From the NCBI GenBank assembly GCA_030692685.1, contig JAUXZO010000114.1, forward strand, positions 1-42,246: DNA of 42,246 nucleotides, given 5' to 3'. The notes under the pieces are model-generated. The model did not search any database, was not told the origin of the DNA, and saw only the letters and a program-made list of their open reading frames with translations. The DNA comes from Acidovorax sp. Its GTDB lineage: Bacteria > Pseudomonadota > Gammaproteobacteria > Burkholderiales > Burkholderiaceae_C. This document shows positions 34,442 through 42,246 of the stretch, in pieces (position 1 is the first letter of the stretch; the number at the start of each line of letters is the position of its first letter). The translations under genes and the position numbers were made by a program.

Positions 34442-35443
34442 TCAAGGGCTGACGGCATTCGCCTGGTGCGCGTCGGCTACGCATTGATATAGCCCGCCGA
34501 GCAAGACGTCTTTTGGTAGGTCGCGCCCAATGAAAACGATTTTGGAACTGCGCTCTTCACCCTGCTTCCAAGCCACGCCGAAGTCGGCTCCCATCAACAT
34601 GTGAACCCCCTGAAAAATCACCCGACGGTCTTGTCCATGGATGCTGAGAACGCCCTTGTAGCGCATCATCCTGGTGCCGTAGATCTGGACCATGGCGCCC
34701 AGAAAATCCTCCATCCGCTCTAAGTCAAGCGCGCGCGCTTCGCGAAAAACAAACGAAGAGACATCATCGTCATGTTCATGACTCACATCGGTCAGGAACT
34801 GAGGCTCGATCTCGAGGATGGCGTTCAGGTTGAAGCCGCGAATATCGAGAAGGTCATGGACGGCCGCCACACCATGGCGCGCCTCAGCGATTGGCGCGCG
34901 GGGGTTGATGCGCCTCAGGCGCTGCCGTAACGAGTTCACCGCGGTCGCATCGACCAGATCAGTCTTGGTGATCAGCAAGCGGTCGGCAAAGCCTACTTGC
35001 TCTTGTGCCTCATGGTGGATGTCCAGTTGAGCAGGCGCATGCTTCGCATCCACCATCGTTACGATGGCGTCGAGCAGATAGAGTTCGGAGATTGTCTCGT
35101 CGACGAAGAAGGTTTGTGCCACTGGTGCCGGGTCAGCAAGGCCGGTGGTTTCGATGATCACCCGGTCGAATTTGAGCAGGCCGGAGGCCTTTTTGTCAGC
35201 CAATTCACCCAGCATGCGGACCAGGTCTCCCCGCACCGTGCAGCATATGCAGCCGTTGTTCATCTCAACGATCTGCTCGTCGCCGTCCTGCACCAGCAAC
35301 TCGTTGTCGATACCGGCCTCGCCGAATTCGTTCTCGATGACTGCGATGCGCTGGCCATGGAACTCTTGCAGAATGCGATTGAGCAGCGTGGTTTTGCCAC
35401 TGCCCAAAAAGCCGGTGAGGATGGTGACGGGGATCTGTGCCAT
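34442..35443 (-). CDS. COG0523/CobW-family GTPase (putative zinc metallochaperone)
   Basis: This 333-aa G3E GTPase has the P-loop [14 protein letters not shown] at residues 11-24, the metal-binding CxCC in NNGCICC (Cys 65, 67, 68), a TKTD base-specificity motif, and the CobW C-terminal domain ([13 protein letters not shown] onwards). A short His/Asp-rich segment (SHEHDDD) may bind metal. The ATG at 35443 gives the canonical [16 protein letters not shown]. One at 35458 overlaps the stop of the upstream small gene (TAATG) and adds five residues, suggesting coupling. COG0523 proteins with CxCC under Zur control deliver zinc to client enzymes during starvation, which fits the divergent Fur-family gene. 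Confidence 0.92.
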   Translation of the reverse strand: MAQIPVTILTGFLGSGKTTLLNRILQEFHGQRIAVIENEFGEAGIDNELLVQDGDEQIVEMNNGCICCTVRGDLVRMLGELADKKASGLLKFDRVIIETTGLADPAPVAQTFFVDETISELYLLDAIVTMVDAKHAPAQLDIHHEAQEQVGFADRLLITKTDLVDATAVNSLRQRLRRINPRAPIAEARHGVAAVHDLLDIRGFNLNAILEIEPQFLTDVSHEHDDDVSSFVFREARALDLERMEDFLGAMVQIYGTRMMRYKGVLSIHGQDRRVIFQGVHMLMGADFGVAWKQGEERSSKIVFIGRDLPKDVLLGGLYQCVADAHQANAVSP

Positions 35444-35457
35444 ATAAATTGCTCTCA

Positions 35458-35706
35458 TTACATAGGTTGGGCTGACTGCGCAAATGCCGGCCCTGCAAGG
35501 GCCAACCGGAACCAGCCAATCACGCGCCGACAGTGCGCCTTGTCGTACAGCCGGATGAATCGTTCGGTGTCTTGTCCAGCGATATCGCTCCGCGCTGCGA
35601 TGCGAGCTGCTGCAATGTCCGGGATGATGGTGGTCCCGCAATCCGTCTCTCCGCAGTGCCTGCACTGGACGTAGTCTGCTGATGGGGCAGGAGATGGGGC
35701 GGTCAT
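35458..35706 (-). CDS. Small Cys-rich protein coupled to the COG0523 GTPase; unknown function
   Basis: This 82-aa protein is not one I recognise. Its visible features are Cys 15, 18 and 23 (CRHCGETDC), a further His-Cys pair at 58-59 in YDKAHCRR, and a helical, Arg-rich centre. The cysteines could form a zinc site. It is the first gene after the divergent Fur-family promoter and its stop overlaps a GTPase start, so it is likely translated and co-regulated with the metal uptake genes. There is no strong ribosome binding site at 35706. It may be a metal-carrying partner or client of the GTPase. Confidence 0.6.
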   Translation of the reverse strand: MTAPSPAPSADYVQCRHCGETDCGTTIIPDIAAARIAARSDIAGQDTERFIRLYDKAHCRRVIGWFRLALAGPAFAQSAQPM

Positions 35707-35824
35707 GCGCTATGTGGCTCTTTCGAAACTTTGCGTCGGCTGAATTTGAGACGTCGAAATGCAAGTGCGAGGCCACGGCAATCGACAGGTTGGTGATGGA
35801 AAAAGGCAAGCCACACTGGCATTT

Positions 35825-35850
35825 AACGATAATGGATTATCAGTATCGTA
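35825..35850. promoter_or_regulatory. Nested palindromes, putative Zur/Fur-family operator
   Basis: A perfect dyad GATAAT-GG-ATTATC (35828-35841) sits inside a wider imperfect one, AACGATA...TATCGTA (35825-35831 and 35844-35850). The A/T-rich halves resemble Fur/Zur boxes in general character. The site lies 53 bp before the Fur-family gene and about 120 bp before the small Cys-rich gene on the other strand, so one bound repressor could control both. Confidence 0.55.
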
Positions 35851-35902
35851 ACATGGGACAATTGAGTGCCCAGCGCAATTCTTCAATGAGCTCCCCAATC
35901 GT

Positions 35903-36301
35903 ATGGAACGCTTTTCTCGACAGCGAACTGCCATCCGCAACGTTATCGACACCGCGGGTCGGCCCTTATCCCCGCATGAAATCTGTGATGCCGCCCAGGC
36001 AGAGGTGCCCGGTCTGGGCATTGCCACGGTGTATCGCAACCTAAAACAGTTGGTGGAAGCGCAAGAGATCACGGCAGTCGTCCTGCCTGGTGAGAGTCCG
36101 CGGTTCGAATCCGTCCAACAGGGTCATCACCACCACTTCCAGTGCAACGAATGCAAGCGCGTTTTCGATGTGCACGAATGCCCCGGAAATCTCGATAGCC
36201 TGGCACCGAAGGGTTTTCAGGTGGAACATCACGAATTGACGTTGTATGGACGTTGCGATGAATGCGCGCGCCCCAAACGCAGGCCGCGTAGCAATGGCTG
36301 A
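35903..36301 (+). CDS. Fur-family transcriptional repressor, Zur-like
   Basis: This 132-aa regulator has a winged-helix domain with GIATVYRNLKQLVEA at about residues 39-53, the Fur-family recognition helix. HHHHFQCNECKRVFDVHEC carries His ligands and the first CxxC (81, 84), and GRCDEC supplies the second (118, 121) for the structural zinc. With a COG0523 GTPase, TonB receptor and ABC importer divergent from it, the best match is Zur, the zinc-sensing member. Fur- or PerR-like specificity cannot be excluded from sequence alone. It probably represses itself and the divergent uptake operon when zinc is sufficient. Confidence 0.85.
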   Translation: MERFSRQRTAIRNVIDTAGRPLSPHEICDAAQAEVPGLGIATVYRNLKQLVEAQEITAVVLPGESPRFESVQQGHHHHFQCNECKRVFDVHECPGNLDSLAPKGFQVEHHELTLYGRCDECARPKRRPRSNG

Positions 36302-36386
36302 GCGGCCCCCGCGACACGTCACTACTTTCACGGGCTCAAGATTCATTCAACGTCGCACTGAGGGCTGCATAAGCTGAGCGTCGAAA

Positions 36387-36420
36387 CGAAAAAAGCCCGC
36401 AGGCAAGGCCTGCGGGCTTT
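36387..36420 (-). terminator. Intrinsic terminator of the sdh-gltA operon
   Basis: A 13-bp perfect stem (AAAGCCCGCAGGC and its complement, 36392-36404 and 36408-36420) has a 3-nt loop and, on the minus strand, a run of six T. It lies 44 bp past the citrate synthase stop. On the plus strand it could also stop read-through from the Fur-family gene, although the T-run there is only three. Confidence 0.92.
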
Positions 36421-36463
36421 GAGAGATTGCGAAGTGGGCGACGCAAACTGCGCCGCCATTCCA

Positions 36464-37774
36464 TTAGCGCTTTGCCAGCGGCGGCACGTCGCGGCGCACC
36501 GAGCCTGTAAACAACTGGCGCGGGCGGCCGATCTTGTACTCAGGGTCGCCGATCATCTCGTTCAGCTGGGCGATCCAGCCCACGGTGCGGGCCAGGCTGA
36601 AGATGCCCGTGAACAGGTTCACAGGGATGCCGATGGCGCGCTGCACGATGCCGGAGTAGAAGTCCACATTGGGATACAGCTTGCGCGAGACGAAGTATTC
36701 GTCTTCCAGGGCGATCTTTTCCAGTTCTTTGGCCAGCTTGAACAGAGGGTCGTTTTCAAGGCCCAGCTCAGCCAGCACTTCATTGCAGGTCTCTTGCATG
36801 AGCTTGGCGCGGGGGTCGTAGTTCTTGTACACGCGGTGGCCAAAGCCCATGAGCTTGACGCCGGAATTCTTGTCCTTGACCTGCTTGATGAAGTCGCCGA
36901 TCTTTTCCACACCGCCCTGGGCCTGGATGTCGTACAGCATGTTCAGCGCTGCTTCGTTGGCGCCACCGTGTGCGGGGCCCCACAGGCAGGCCACGCCCGC
37001 AGCGATGGCTGCAAACGGGTTGGTGCCCGACGAACCGCACAGGCGTACGGTGGAAGTCGAAGCGTTTTGCTCGTGGTCTGCGTGCAGGATGAAGATGCGG
37101 TCGAGTGCGCGTTCGAGCACGGGATTGACCTTGTACTCTTCGCAGGGCGTGCCGAACATCATGCGCAAAAAGTTGCCCGAGTAGCTCAGGTGGTTCTGCG
37201 GGTACATGTAGGGCTGGCCCATGCCGTACTTGTATGACATGGCCACGAGCGTAGGCATCTTGGCGATCAGGCGGATTGCCGAGATGTCGCGGTGCTCAGG
37301 GTTGTTGATGTCTGTGCTGTCGTGGTAGAAGGCCGACAGGGCGCCTACCAGACCGGTCAGCACTGCCATGGGGTGCGCATCACGGCGGAAGCCACGCAGG
37401 AAGAACTGCATCTGCTCGTTAACCATGGTGTGGTTGGTCACACGGCTGGTGAAGTCGGTCTTCTGCGCTTCGTTGGGCAGGTCTCCGTACAACAGCAGGT
37501 GGCAGGTTTCCATGAAGTCGCAGTTTTCAGCCAACTGCTCGATGGGGTAACCGCGGTACAGCAGCTCGCCCTTGTCACCATCGATGTAGGTGATGGCCGA
37601 CTGGGTTGCAGCCGTTGACATGAAGCCCGGGTCATAAGTGAACATGCCCGTTTGCGCGTACAGCTTGCGGATGTCGATGACTTCCGGGCCAATGCTGCCC
37701 TGGTAGACCGGCAGGTCCACGCTGGGGCTGCCGTTGCTGAAGGACAGGGTGGCTTTGTTGTCAGCTAGCTTCAT
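36464..37774 (-). CDS. gltA: Citrate synthase (type II, hexameric)
   Basis: This 436-aa enzyme condenses oxaloacetate and acetyl-CoA. Active-site blocks are [35 protein letters not shown] and the catalytic Asp in [16 protein letters not shown]. The N-terminal domain (about residues 1-60) typical of the NADH-regulated Gram-negative type II enzyme is present. A good ribosome site (AAGGAAAG) precedes the ATG. It is the last gene of the sdh operon, 79 bp after sdhE. Confidence 0.97.
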   Translation of the reverse strand: MKLADNKATLSFSNGSPSVDLPVYQGSIGPEVIDIRKLYAQTGMFTYDPGFMSTAATQSAITYIDGDKGELLYRGYPIEQLAENCDFMETCHLLLYGDLPNEAQKTDFTSRVTNHTMVNEQMQFFLRGFRRDAHPMAVLTGLVGALSAFYHDSTDINNPEHRDISAIRLIAKMPTLVAMSYKYGMGQPYMYPQNHLSYSGNFLRMMFGTPCEEYKVNPVLERALDRIFILHADHEQNASTSTVRLCGSSGTNPFAAIAAGVACLWGPAHGGANEAALNMLYDIQAQGGVEKIGDFIKQVKDKNSGVKLMGFGHRVYKNYDPRAKLMQETCNEVLAELGLENDPLFKLAKELEKIALEDEYFVSRKLYPNVDFYSGIVQRAIGIPVNLFTGIFSLARTVGWIAQLNEMIGDPEYKIGRPRQLFTGSVRRDVPPLAKR

Positions 37775-37853
37775 TGTTACTTTCCTTAGGTTTGCCGATG
37801 ATCATCCGGTCGTGAGAGGCTGGTGGGGCTGAACCAAGCGCGCAAGCGCTCGC

Positions 37854-38174
37854 TCAGTGCACCAGCGCGGGGGTGCCGCCGCTTTGCCGCAGCATGCCAA
37901 GCACTTCATGTACCTCGGGGGCATCCAGCGCCCCTTCAGGCTCCTTGCGCCGCAGCATCAGGTCCAGAAGGTCGTTGTCTGCCAGGTCCATCAGAGCCGC
38001 CATGCCCTGGGCGTGGCGCTGATTCAGCTCGGGTTCGAAACGGACAAAGAACTGTTCGATGAACAGGTCGTTTTCCAGCAAGCCGCGCCGGCAACGCCAG
38101 TGCAGCTTGCTGAGTTCGCGCTCGGTCAGCAGCGGTGAGGCTGCTGCCGTTGCGGTGGAGGCGGTGTCACCCAT
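37854..38174 (-). CDS. sdhE: Succinate dehydrogenase assembly factor SdhE (flavinylation factor)
   Basis: This 106-aa helical protein carries the hallmark RG motif in WRCRRGLLENDLFIEQFF and the LLDLMLRRKEPEG segment. It promotes covalent attachment of FAD to SdhA in the cytoplasm. It lies between sdhB and gltA. An N-terminal Ala/Thr-rich extension of about 25 residues precedes the conserved core; a later start is possible but none is obviously better. Confidence 0.92.
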   Translation of the reverse strand: MGDTASTATAAASPLLTERELSKLHWRCRRGLLENDLFIEQFFVRFEPELNQRHAQGMAALMDLADNDLLDLMLRRKEPEGALDAPEVHEVLGMLRQSGGTPALVH

Positions 38175-38207
38175 GACGTGGTGGTCTGGTCTTGGCGTTG
38201 GACGAGG

Positions 38208-38912
38208 TCAGACGGCGCGGCGCACCATCAGTTCCTTGATCTTGCCAATGGCCTTGGTGGGGTTCAGGCCCTTGGGGCACACATCCACGCAGTTCATGAT
38301 GGTGTGGCAGCGGAACAGGCGGTACGGGTCTTCGAGGTTATCGAGGCGCTCGGCGGTCGCTTCGTCACGGCTGTCGGCGATGAACCGGTAGGCTTGCAGC
38401 AGACCGGCAGGGCCCACGAACTTGTCAGGGTTCCACCAGAAGCTGGGGCAGCTGGTGGAGCAGCTGGCACACAGAATGCACTCGTACAGGCCGTTCAGCT
38501 CGTCACGCTCTTCAGGCGACTGCAGGCGTTCGCGGTCGGGCGGAATCTGCTCGTTGATCAGGTACGGCTTGATCGAGTTGTATTGCTTGAAGAACTGCGT
38601 CATGTCCACGATCAGATCGCGAATCACGGGCAGGCCGGGCAGGGGCTTCAGAACGATGGTGCCCGGAAGGGTGTTCATGTTCGTCAGGCAGGCCAAGCCG
38701 TTCTTACCGTTGATGTTCATGGCGTCGGAGCCGCAGACGCCTTCACGGCACGAGCGGCGGAACGACAGCGTAGGGTCTTGCGCCTTGAGCTTCATCAGCG
38801 CGTCCAGCAACATGCGTTCGTGGCCGTCGAGTTCGATCTCGATGGTCTGCATGTAGGGCTTTGCGTCCTTGTCCGGGTCGTAGCGATAGATTTGGAATGT
38901 GCGTTTTTGCAT
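38208..38912 (-). CDS. sdhB: Succinate dehydrogenase iron-sulfur subunit
   Basis: This 234-aa subunit carries electrons from FAD to quinone. The [2Fe-2S] cluster ligands are in SCREGVCGSDAMNINGKNGL (near residue 54) and a further Cys. The [4Fe-4S] and [3Fe-4S] ligands are in CILCASCSTSCP and CHTIMNCVDVCPKG. It is complete and of the usual length. It follows sdhA by 25 bp. Confidence 0.97.
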   Translation of the reverse strand: MQKRTFQIYRYDPDKDAKPYMQTIEIELDGHERMLLDALMKLKAQDPTLSFRRSCREGVCGSDAMNINGKNGLACLTNMNTLPGTIVLKPLPGLPVIRDLIVDMTQFFKQYNSIKPYLINEQIPPDRERLQSPEERDELNGLYECILCASCSTSCPSFWWNPDKFVGPAGLLQAYRFIADSRDEATAERLDNLEDPYRLFRCHTIMNCVDVCPKGLNPTKAIGKIKELMVRRAV

Positions 38913-38937
38913 GGTTCTTCTCTCGTGGGGCTACTGG

Positions 38938-40746
38938 TTAGAACGTACGGACCTTGGGGGGCACGCTGTCCACCGTCAAGGGCTTGAGGTTGACCGGCTT
39001 GTAGTCGAGGCGGTTGCCTTCGCTGTACCACAGCGTGTGCTTCATCCACTCCTGGTCATTGCGGCCCAGCGGGAAGTCGGCGTGATCGGCAGCGTGCTCG
39101 TAGTCGTACACGGTGTGTGCACCGCGGCATTCCTTGCGGGCTGCGGCCGACACCATCGTGGCCTGGGCCACTTCGATCAGGTTGTCCACTTCCAGCGCTT
39201 CAATGCGGGCAGTGTTGAACACCTTGGATTTGTCCTTCAAGGCCACCTGGGCGACGCGGCTACGGATATCGGCAATCTTCTGCACGCCTTCGTCCATGCT
39301 TGCCTGCGTACGGAACACGCCCGCATGTTGTTGCATGGTGGCGCGGATTTCGCCAGCCAGGTCTTGTGCGTAGATGCCTTCGCTGGAGCTGTCGAGTTGG
39401 TTCAAGCGCGCGAGGGTGCGGTCGGCTGCATCCTTGGGCAGGGGCTTGTGCTCCTTGTTCTTGTTGTTGAACTCGACAATGTGGCGGCCGGCAGCCTTGC
39501 CAAACACCAGCAAGTCCAGCAGCGAGTTGGTACCCAGGCGGTTCGCGCCGTGCACCGAAACGCAGGCACATTCGCCCACGGCGTACAGGCCGTTGACCAC
39601 TTGGTTGTTGATGCCGTTGGCCTGCGAAACCACTTGGCCACTGATGTTGGTTGGCACGCCACCCATCTGGTAGTGGATGGTGGGCACCACAGGGATTGGT
39701 TCCTTGGTGATGTCCACGTTGGCGAAGTTGACACCGATTTCGTACACCGATGGCAGGCGCTTGTGAATGGTTTCAGCGCCCAGGTGGTCGAGCTTGAGCA
39801 GGATGTAGTCCTTGTTGGGACCGCAGCCGCGGCCTTCCTTGATTTCCTGGTCCATGCAGCGGGACACGAAATCGCGCGGCGCCAAGTCTTTCATGGTGGG
39901 CGCATAGCGCTCCATGAAACGCTCGCCATTGCTATTGAGCAAAATCGCGCCTTCGCCGCGGCAGCCTTCGGTCAGCAGCACGCCAGCGCCGGCCACGCCG
40001 GTGGGATGGAACTGCCAGAACTCCATGTCCTGCATGGCAATGCCAGCGCGGGCGGCCATGCCCAGGCCGTCGCCGGTGTTGATGAAGGCGTTGGTCGATG
40101 CCGCAAAGATACGCCCTGCACCACCTGTGGCCAGCAGCACGGTCTTGGCTTCCAGGATGTAAAGGTCGCCAGTTTCCATCTCCAGCGCGGTCACGCCCAC
40201 TACGTCGCCGTCGGCGTCGCGGACCAGGTCCAGCGCCATCCATTCAACGAAGAAGTTGGTCTTGGCTTTCACGTTCTGCTGGTACAGCGTGTGCAGCATG
40301 GCGTGGCCGGTACGGTCAGCTGCGGCGCAAGCGCGTTGTACAGGTTTTTCGCCGTAATTTGCGGTGTGGCCGCCGAACGGGCGCTGGTAAATGGTGCCGT
40401 CCGGGTTGCGGTCGAAGGGCATGCCGAAGTGTTCAAGCTCGTACACGACCTTGGGGGCTTCGCGGCACATGAACTCGATGGCATCTTGGTCGCCCAGCCA
40501 GTCCGAGCCCTTGATGGTGTCGTAGAAGTGGTAGTGCCAGTTGTCCTCAGACATGTTGCCCAGTGCTGCGCTCACGCCGCCCTGTGCCGCCACGGTGTGC
40601 GAGCGGGTAGGGAACACTTTGGACAGCGAGGCCACGTTCAGGCCGGCGCGGGAGAGTTCAAGCGCGGCACGCATGCCGGAGCCGCCTGCGCCGACGATGA
40701 CGACGTCGAATTTGCGGCGGGTGATGTTAGCGTTGGTGTAGCTCAT
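38938..40746 (-). CDS. sdhA: Succinate dehydrogenase flavoprotein subunit
   Basis: This 602-aa catalytic subunit oxidises succinate to fumarate. The FAD-binding GAGGSGMRAALELSRAG lies near residue 18. The flavin-linking His is in RSHTVAAQGG, followed by the family's ISAALGN-like GGVSAALGNM. HPTGVAGAGVLLTEGCRGEG and the active-site Arg region HGANRLGTNSLLDLLVFG are intact. It depends on SdhE for FAD attachment. A 25-bp gap separates it from the anchor gene sdhD. Confidence 0.97.
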   Translation of the reverse strand: MSYTNANITRRKFDVVIVGAGGSGMRAALELSRAGLNVASLSKVFPTRSHTVAAQGGVSAALGNMSEDNWHYHFYDTIKGSDWLGDQDAIEFMCREAPKVVYELEHFGMPFDRNPDGTIYQRPFGGHTANYGEKPVQRACAAADRTGHAMLHTLYQQNVKAKTNFFVEWMALDLVRDADGDVVGVTALEMETGDLYILEAKTVLLATGGAGRIFAASTNAFINTGDGLGMAARAGIAMQDMEFWQFHPTGVAGAGVLLTEGCRGEGAILLNSNGERFMERYAPTMKDLAPRDFVSRCMDQEIKEGRGCGPNKDYILLKLDHLGAETIHKRLPSVYEIGVNFANVDITKEPIPVVPTIHYQMGGVPTNISGQVVSQANGINNQVVNGLYAVGECACVSVHGANRLGTNSLLDLLVFGKAAGRHIVEFNNKNKEHKPLPKDAADRTLARLNQLDSSSEGIYAQDLAGEIRATMQQHAGVFRTQASMDEGVQKIADIRSRVAQVALKDKSKVFNTARIEALEVDNLIEVAQATMVSAAARKECRGAHTVYDYEHAADHADFPLGRNDQEWMKHTLWYSEGNRLDYKPVNLKPLTVDSVPPKVRTF

Positions 40747-40771
40747 TATTTTTTGCCTTCAGTCGCGGGAT

Positions 40772-41137
40772 TCAGAGACGCCACAAAACCTGGATACCCC
40801 AGCCAGCACAGCCGACCAGCCAGACGATGCTGAACACCTGCAGTGCCAGACGCAGGCCCACGGGCTTGATGTAGTCCATCAGCACTTCGCGCAGGCCGAT
40901 CCATGCGTGCCAGGCCAGCGCAATGATCACGGAGAAGGTCAGAATCTTCATCCACTGGGCAGAGAAGATACCCGCCCATTTGTCGTAGCCGATGGGGCCG
41001 GTGGAGAAGATCACCTGGGCCAGCAGGGCCAGGGTGAACAGGGCCATCAGGACTGCCGTGACACGCTGGCTGAGCCAGTCGCGCAGGCCATAGTGGGCGC
41101 CGACGACGACGCGCTTGGAACCGTAATTGACGGACAT
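40772..41137 (-). CDS. sdhD: Succinate dehydrogenase membrane anchor subunit
   Basis: This 121-aa protein has three membrane helices (ALFTLALLAQVIF, ILTFSVIIALAWHAWIGL, LQVFSIVWLVGCAGWGIQVL). The haem b ligand region AWHAWIGLREVLMDYI is typical of SdhD, and a C-terminal Trp-Arg end is seen. With SdhC it binds quinone and haem. The ATG at 41137 is used; the larger frame above it overlaps the intergenic region and lacks similarity. Confidence 0.92.
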   Translation of the reverse strand: MSVNYGSKRVVVGAHYGLRDWLSQRVTAVLMALFTLALLAQVIFSTGPIGYDKWAGIFSAQWMKILTFSVIIALAWHAWIGLREVLMDYIKPVGLRLALQVFSIVWLVGCAGWGIQVLWRL

Positions 41138-41218
41138 GGGTGCTTTCCTCTTGTGCGGCGGTGTTTGCTACGGGATGGCAGCGATCACCGCTTTTTTTAT
41201 GATTTGGTTGTTGTTCGA

Positions 41219-41653
41219 TCAGTACAGGCCGAAAAGCTTGGCGCCCAATACCAGAGTCAGCGCAATGCTGATGGCGAGCACGGTAAAAGCCGAGGCCTTG
41301 CCGAATTCCTTGGTCACGGCGCTGTGGCTCACGTCCATCCACAGGTGGCGCAGGCCGGCGGTGAAGTGGTGAAGGTACGACCAGATCAGGGCCAGGGCCA
41401 CCAATTTGATGAACCAACCGGGAACAAAGCCGATTCCAATGTTGAATGCGGCAGCAAACTTGGCGAAGGAGATCTCGGACGACACCGAGGTGTCAAACAT
41501 CCAGATGATGAAAGGCAGCAGCAAAAACATGATCAGCCCGCTGGCGCGGTGCAGGATCGACACCCATGCGGCGGGGGTCATGCGGTAGGTGGTGAGGTCC
41601 TTGAAGGCATTGATGTTGCGGAATTCAGGCCGTTTTTTGGCGAGTTCTGTCAT
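41219..41653 (-). CDS. sdhC: Succinate dehydrogenase cytochrome b556 subunit
   Basis: This 144-aa membrane anchor starts MTELAKKRPEFRNINAFKDL. The SdhC signature SILHRASGLIMFLLLP and the haem-ligand segment LHHFTAGLRHLWMDV are present. It has three helices. The start at 41653 gives the conventional N-terminus (RPxFRN or RPxYLN in homologues); upstream residues of the frame are not conserved-looking. It is the first gene of sdhCDAB-sdhE-gltA. An 81-bp gap precedes sdhD. Confidence 0.93.
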   Translation of the reverse strand: MTELAKKRPEFRNINAFKDLTTYRMTPAAWVSILHRASGLIMFLLLPFIIWMFDTSVSSEISFAKFAAAFNIGIGFVPGWFIKLVALALIWSYLHHFTAGLRHLWMDVSHSAVTKEFGKASAFTVLAISIALTLVLGAKLFGLY

Positions 41654-41786
41654 GTTGTGTGCTTTCGTGGATGTAACTGCTTTGTAATTTGAAGATGCAA
41701 AGAACACAAAATTCTATTGCAACGCAACAAGGAGGGTCGCCCTTGCGCGTAAAGATCGACAGTTCCGCTCGGGTGCCAGGGTGGCG

Positions 41787-42246
41787 TCAGCTCAGTTCAT
41801 TACGGTAATGATGGGTATCTGTGAGGTACAGCCCGCGCCGTAACTCCATGGGAACATCGTTGTAGGTGTAGGCAATGCGCTCTACGCTCAGCAAGGGGGT
41901 TTCGGGCGACACCTGCAGCAGCCGGGCCTGGTCGGCGTCGGGCAGTACGGCGCGTATTTTTTCTTCGGCGCGCACCATGCGCACGCCAAAATCGAGTTCC
42001 AGCATGGCGTAGGTCGGCCCGGGGTAGCCGGCCATCTGGGCGGCGGTCAGGCCCTTGAAGGCCTGGCCGGGGAGCCAGATGTCTTCCAAGATGGTGGGGA
42101 CGCCGCTGAACGACAGGATGCGACGCGCCTGCACCATCGGGTCGCCTGTGCGAAGCCCCAGGGCGCGGGCCACATCGGCGCTGGCGCGCACGCGCTTGCA
42201 GTCAATGATGTGGCGCTCGGCAGGGCCTTCGACACTGGCGTCGCCG
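41787..42246 (-). CDS. GntR-family regulator, UTRA ligand-binding domain (truncated by window edge)
   Basis: The frame runs off the right edge. The visible 150 or so residues form the UTRA effector domain of a HutC-type GntR regulator: ARALGLRTGDPMVQARRILSF, then PTYAMLELDFGVRMVRAEEKIRAVLPD, and the closing TPLLSVERIAYTYNDVPMELRRGLYLTDTHHYRNEL. The winged-helix part must lie beyond 42246. It lies 133 bp upstream of sdhC in the same orientation, so it may regulate the sdh operon or a neighbour outside the window. The ligand is unknown. Confidence 0.88.
   Translation of the reverse strand, partial: GDASVEGPAERHIIDCKRVRASADVARALGLRTGDPMVQARRILSFSGVPTILEDIWLPGQAFKGLTAAQMAGYPGPTYAMLELDFGVRMVRAEEKIRAVLPDADQARLLQVSPETPLLSVERIAYTYNDVPMELRRGLYLTDTHHYRNELS

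Noticed and set aside
38899..40833. 644-aa open frame on the plus strand
   Set aside because: It lies exactly opposite sdhA. Its translation is His/Val/Gly-rich with no family motif, a known effect of GC-rich codon use on the antisense strand.

Overview
The window looks like a chromosomal segment from a GC-rich betaproteobacterium, most likely a Comamonadaceae member close to Acidovorax. The evidence is the gene set, the high GC third positions (which produce many long antisense ORFs) and a roughly 60-bp intergenic repeat that recurs five times. I see no phage, transposase, CRISPR array, tRNA or rRNA. Nearly every gene belongs to a known family. What is distinctive is the gene arrangement and the control sites.

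Left part (1-9800). A PA0069-type radical SAM gene has a LexA-like dyad upstream. A SbtA-type bicarbonate permease is divergent from a CbbR-like LysR regulator. A stress/low-oxygen block follows: double-domain universal stress protein, zinc alcohol dehydrogenase, P2-type cation ATPase and a TerB-like protein. A near-consensus FNR/ANR box (5631-5644) precedes the dehydrogenase. A frameshifted C-terminal scrap of a short-chain dehydrogenase ends this part.

Centre-left (9793-18318). A complete RND efflux operon (adaptor, pump, outer-membrane factor) has no adjacent regulator. A small GNAT protein and an EptA/MCR-type phosphoethanolamine transferase follow.

Centre (18420-24999). A tight five-gene signalling operon, all on the minus strand, encodes in transcription order: a PAS-GGDEF-EAL-REC-PAS protein whose GGDEF and EAL signatures are both degenerate; a 70-aa unknown protein; an HDOD protein; a soluble histidine kinase; and a REC-HD-GYP protein. 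An 11-bp-arm AT-rich palindrome sits in its promoter region. I read it as a c-di-GMP sensing and degrading module, and it is the most interesting assembly here.

Centre-right (25216-28083). A formaldehyde detoxification operon frmR-frmA-frmB has a recognisable FrmR/RcnR-type operator (28067-28083). The gap between frmA and frmB carries a four-copy array of alternating REP-like repeats.

Right (28446-36301). A metal or metallophore uptake locus: a small Cys-rich protein, a COG0523 GTPase, a TonB receptor, a FecB/FecCD/FecE-like ABC importer and an LLM flavin monooxygenase are co-oriented, and most are overlapped or coupled. They diverge from a Zur-like Fur-family repressor, with nested palindromes in the shared promoter. 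Zinc is the likeliest metal by inference, not by proof.

End (36392-42246). A TCA-cycle operon sdhC-sdhD-sdhA-sdhB-sdhE-gltA ends at a strong intrinsic terminator. A GntR/UTRA regulator lies upstream of sdhC and runs off the right edge.
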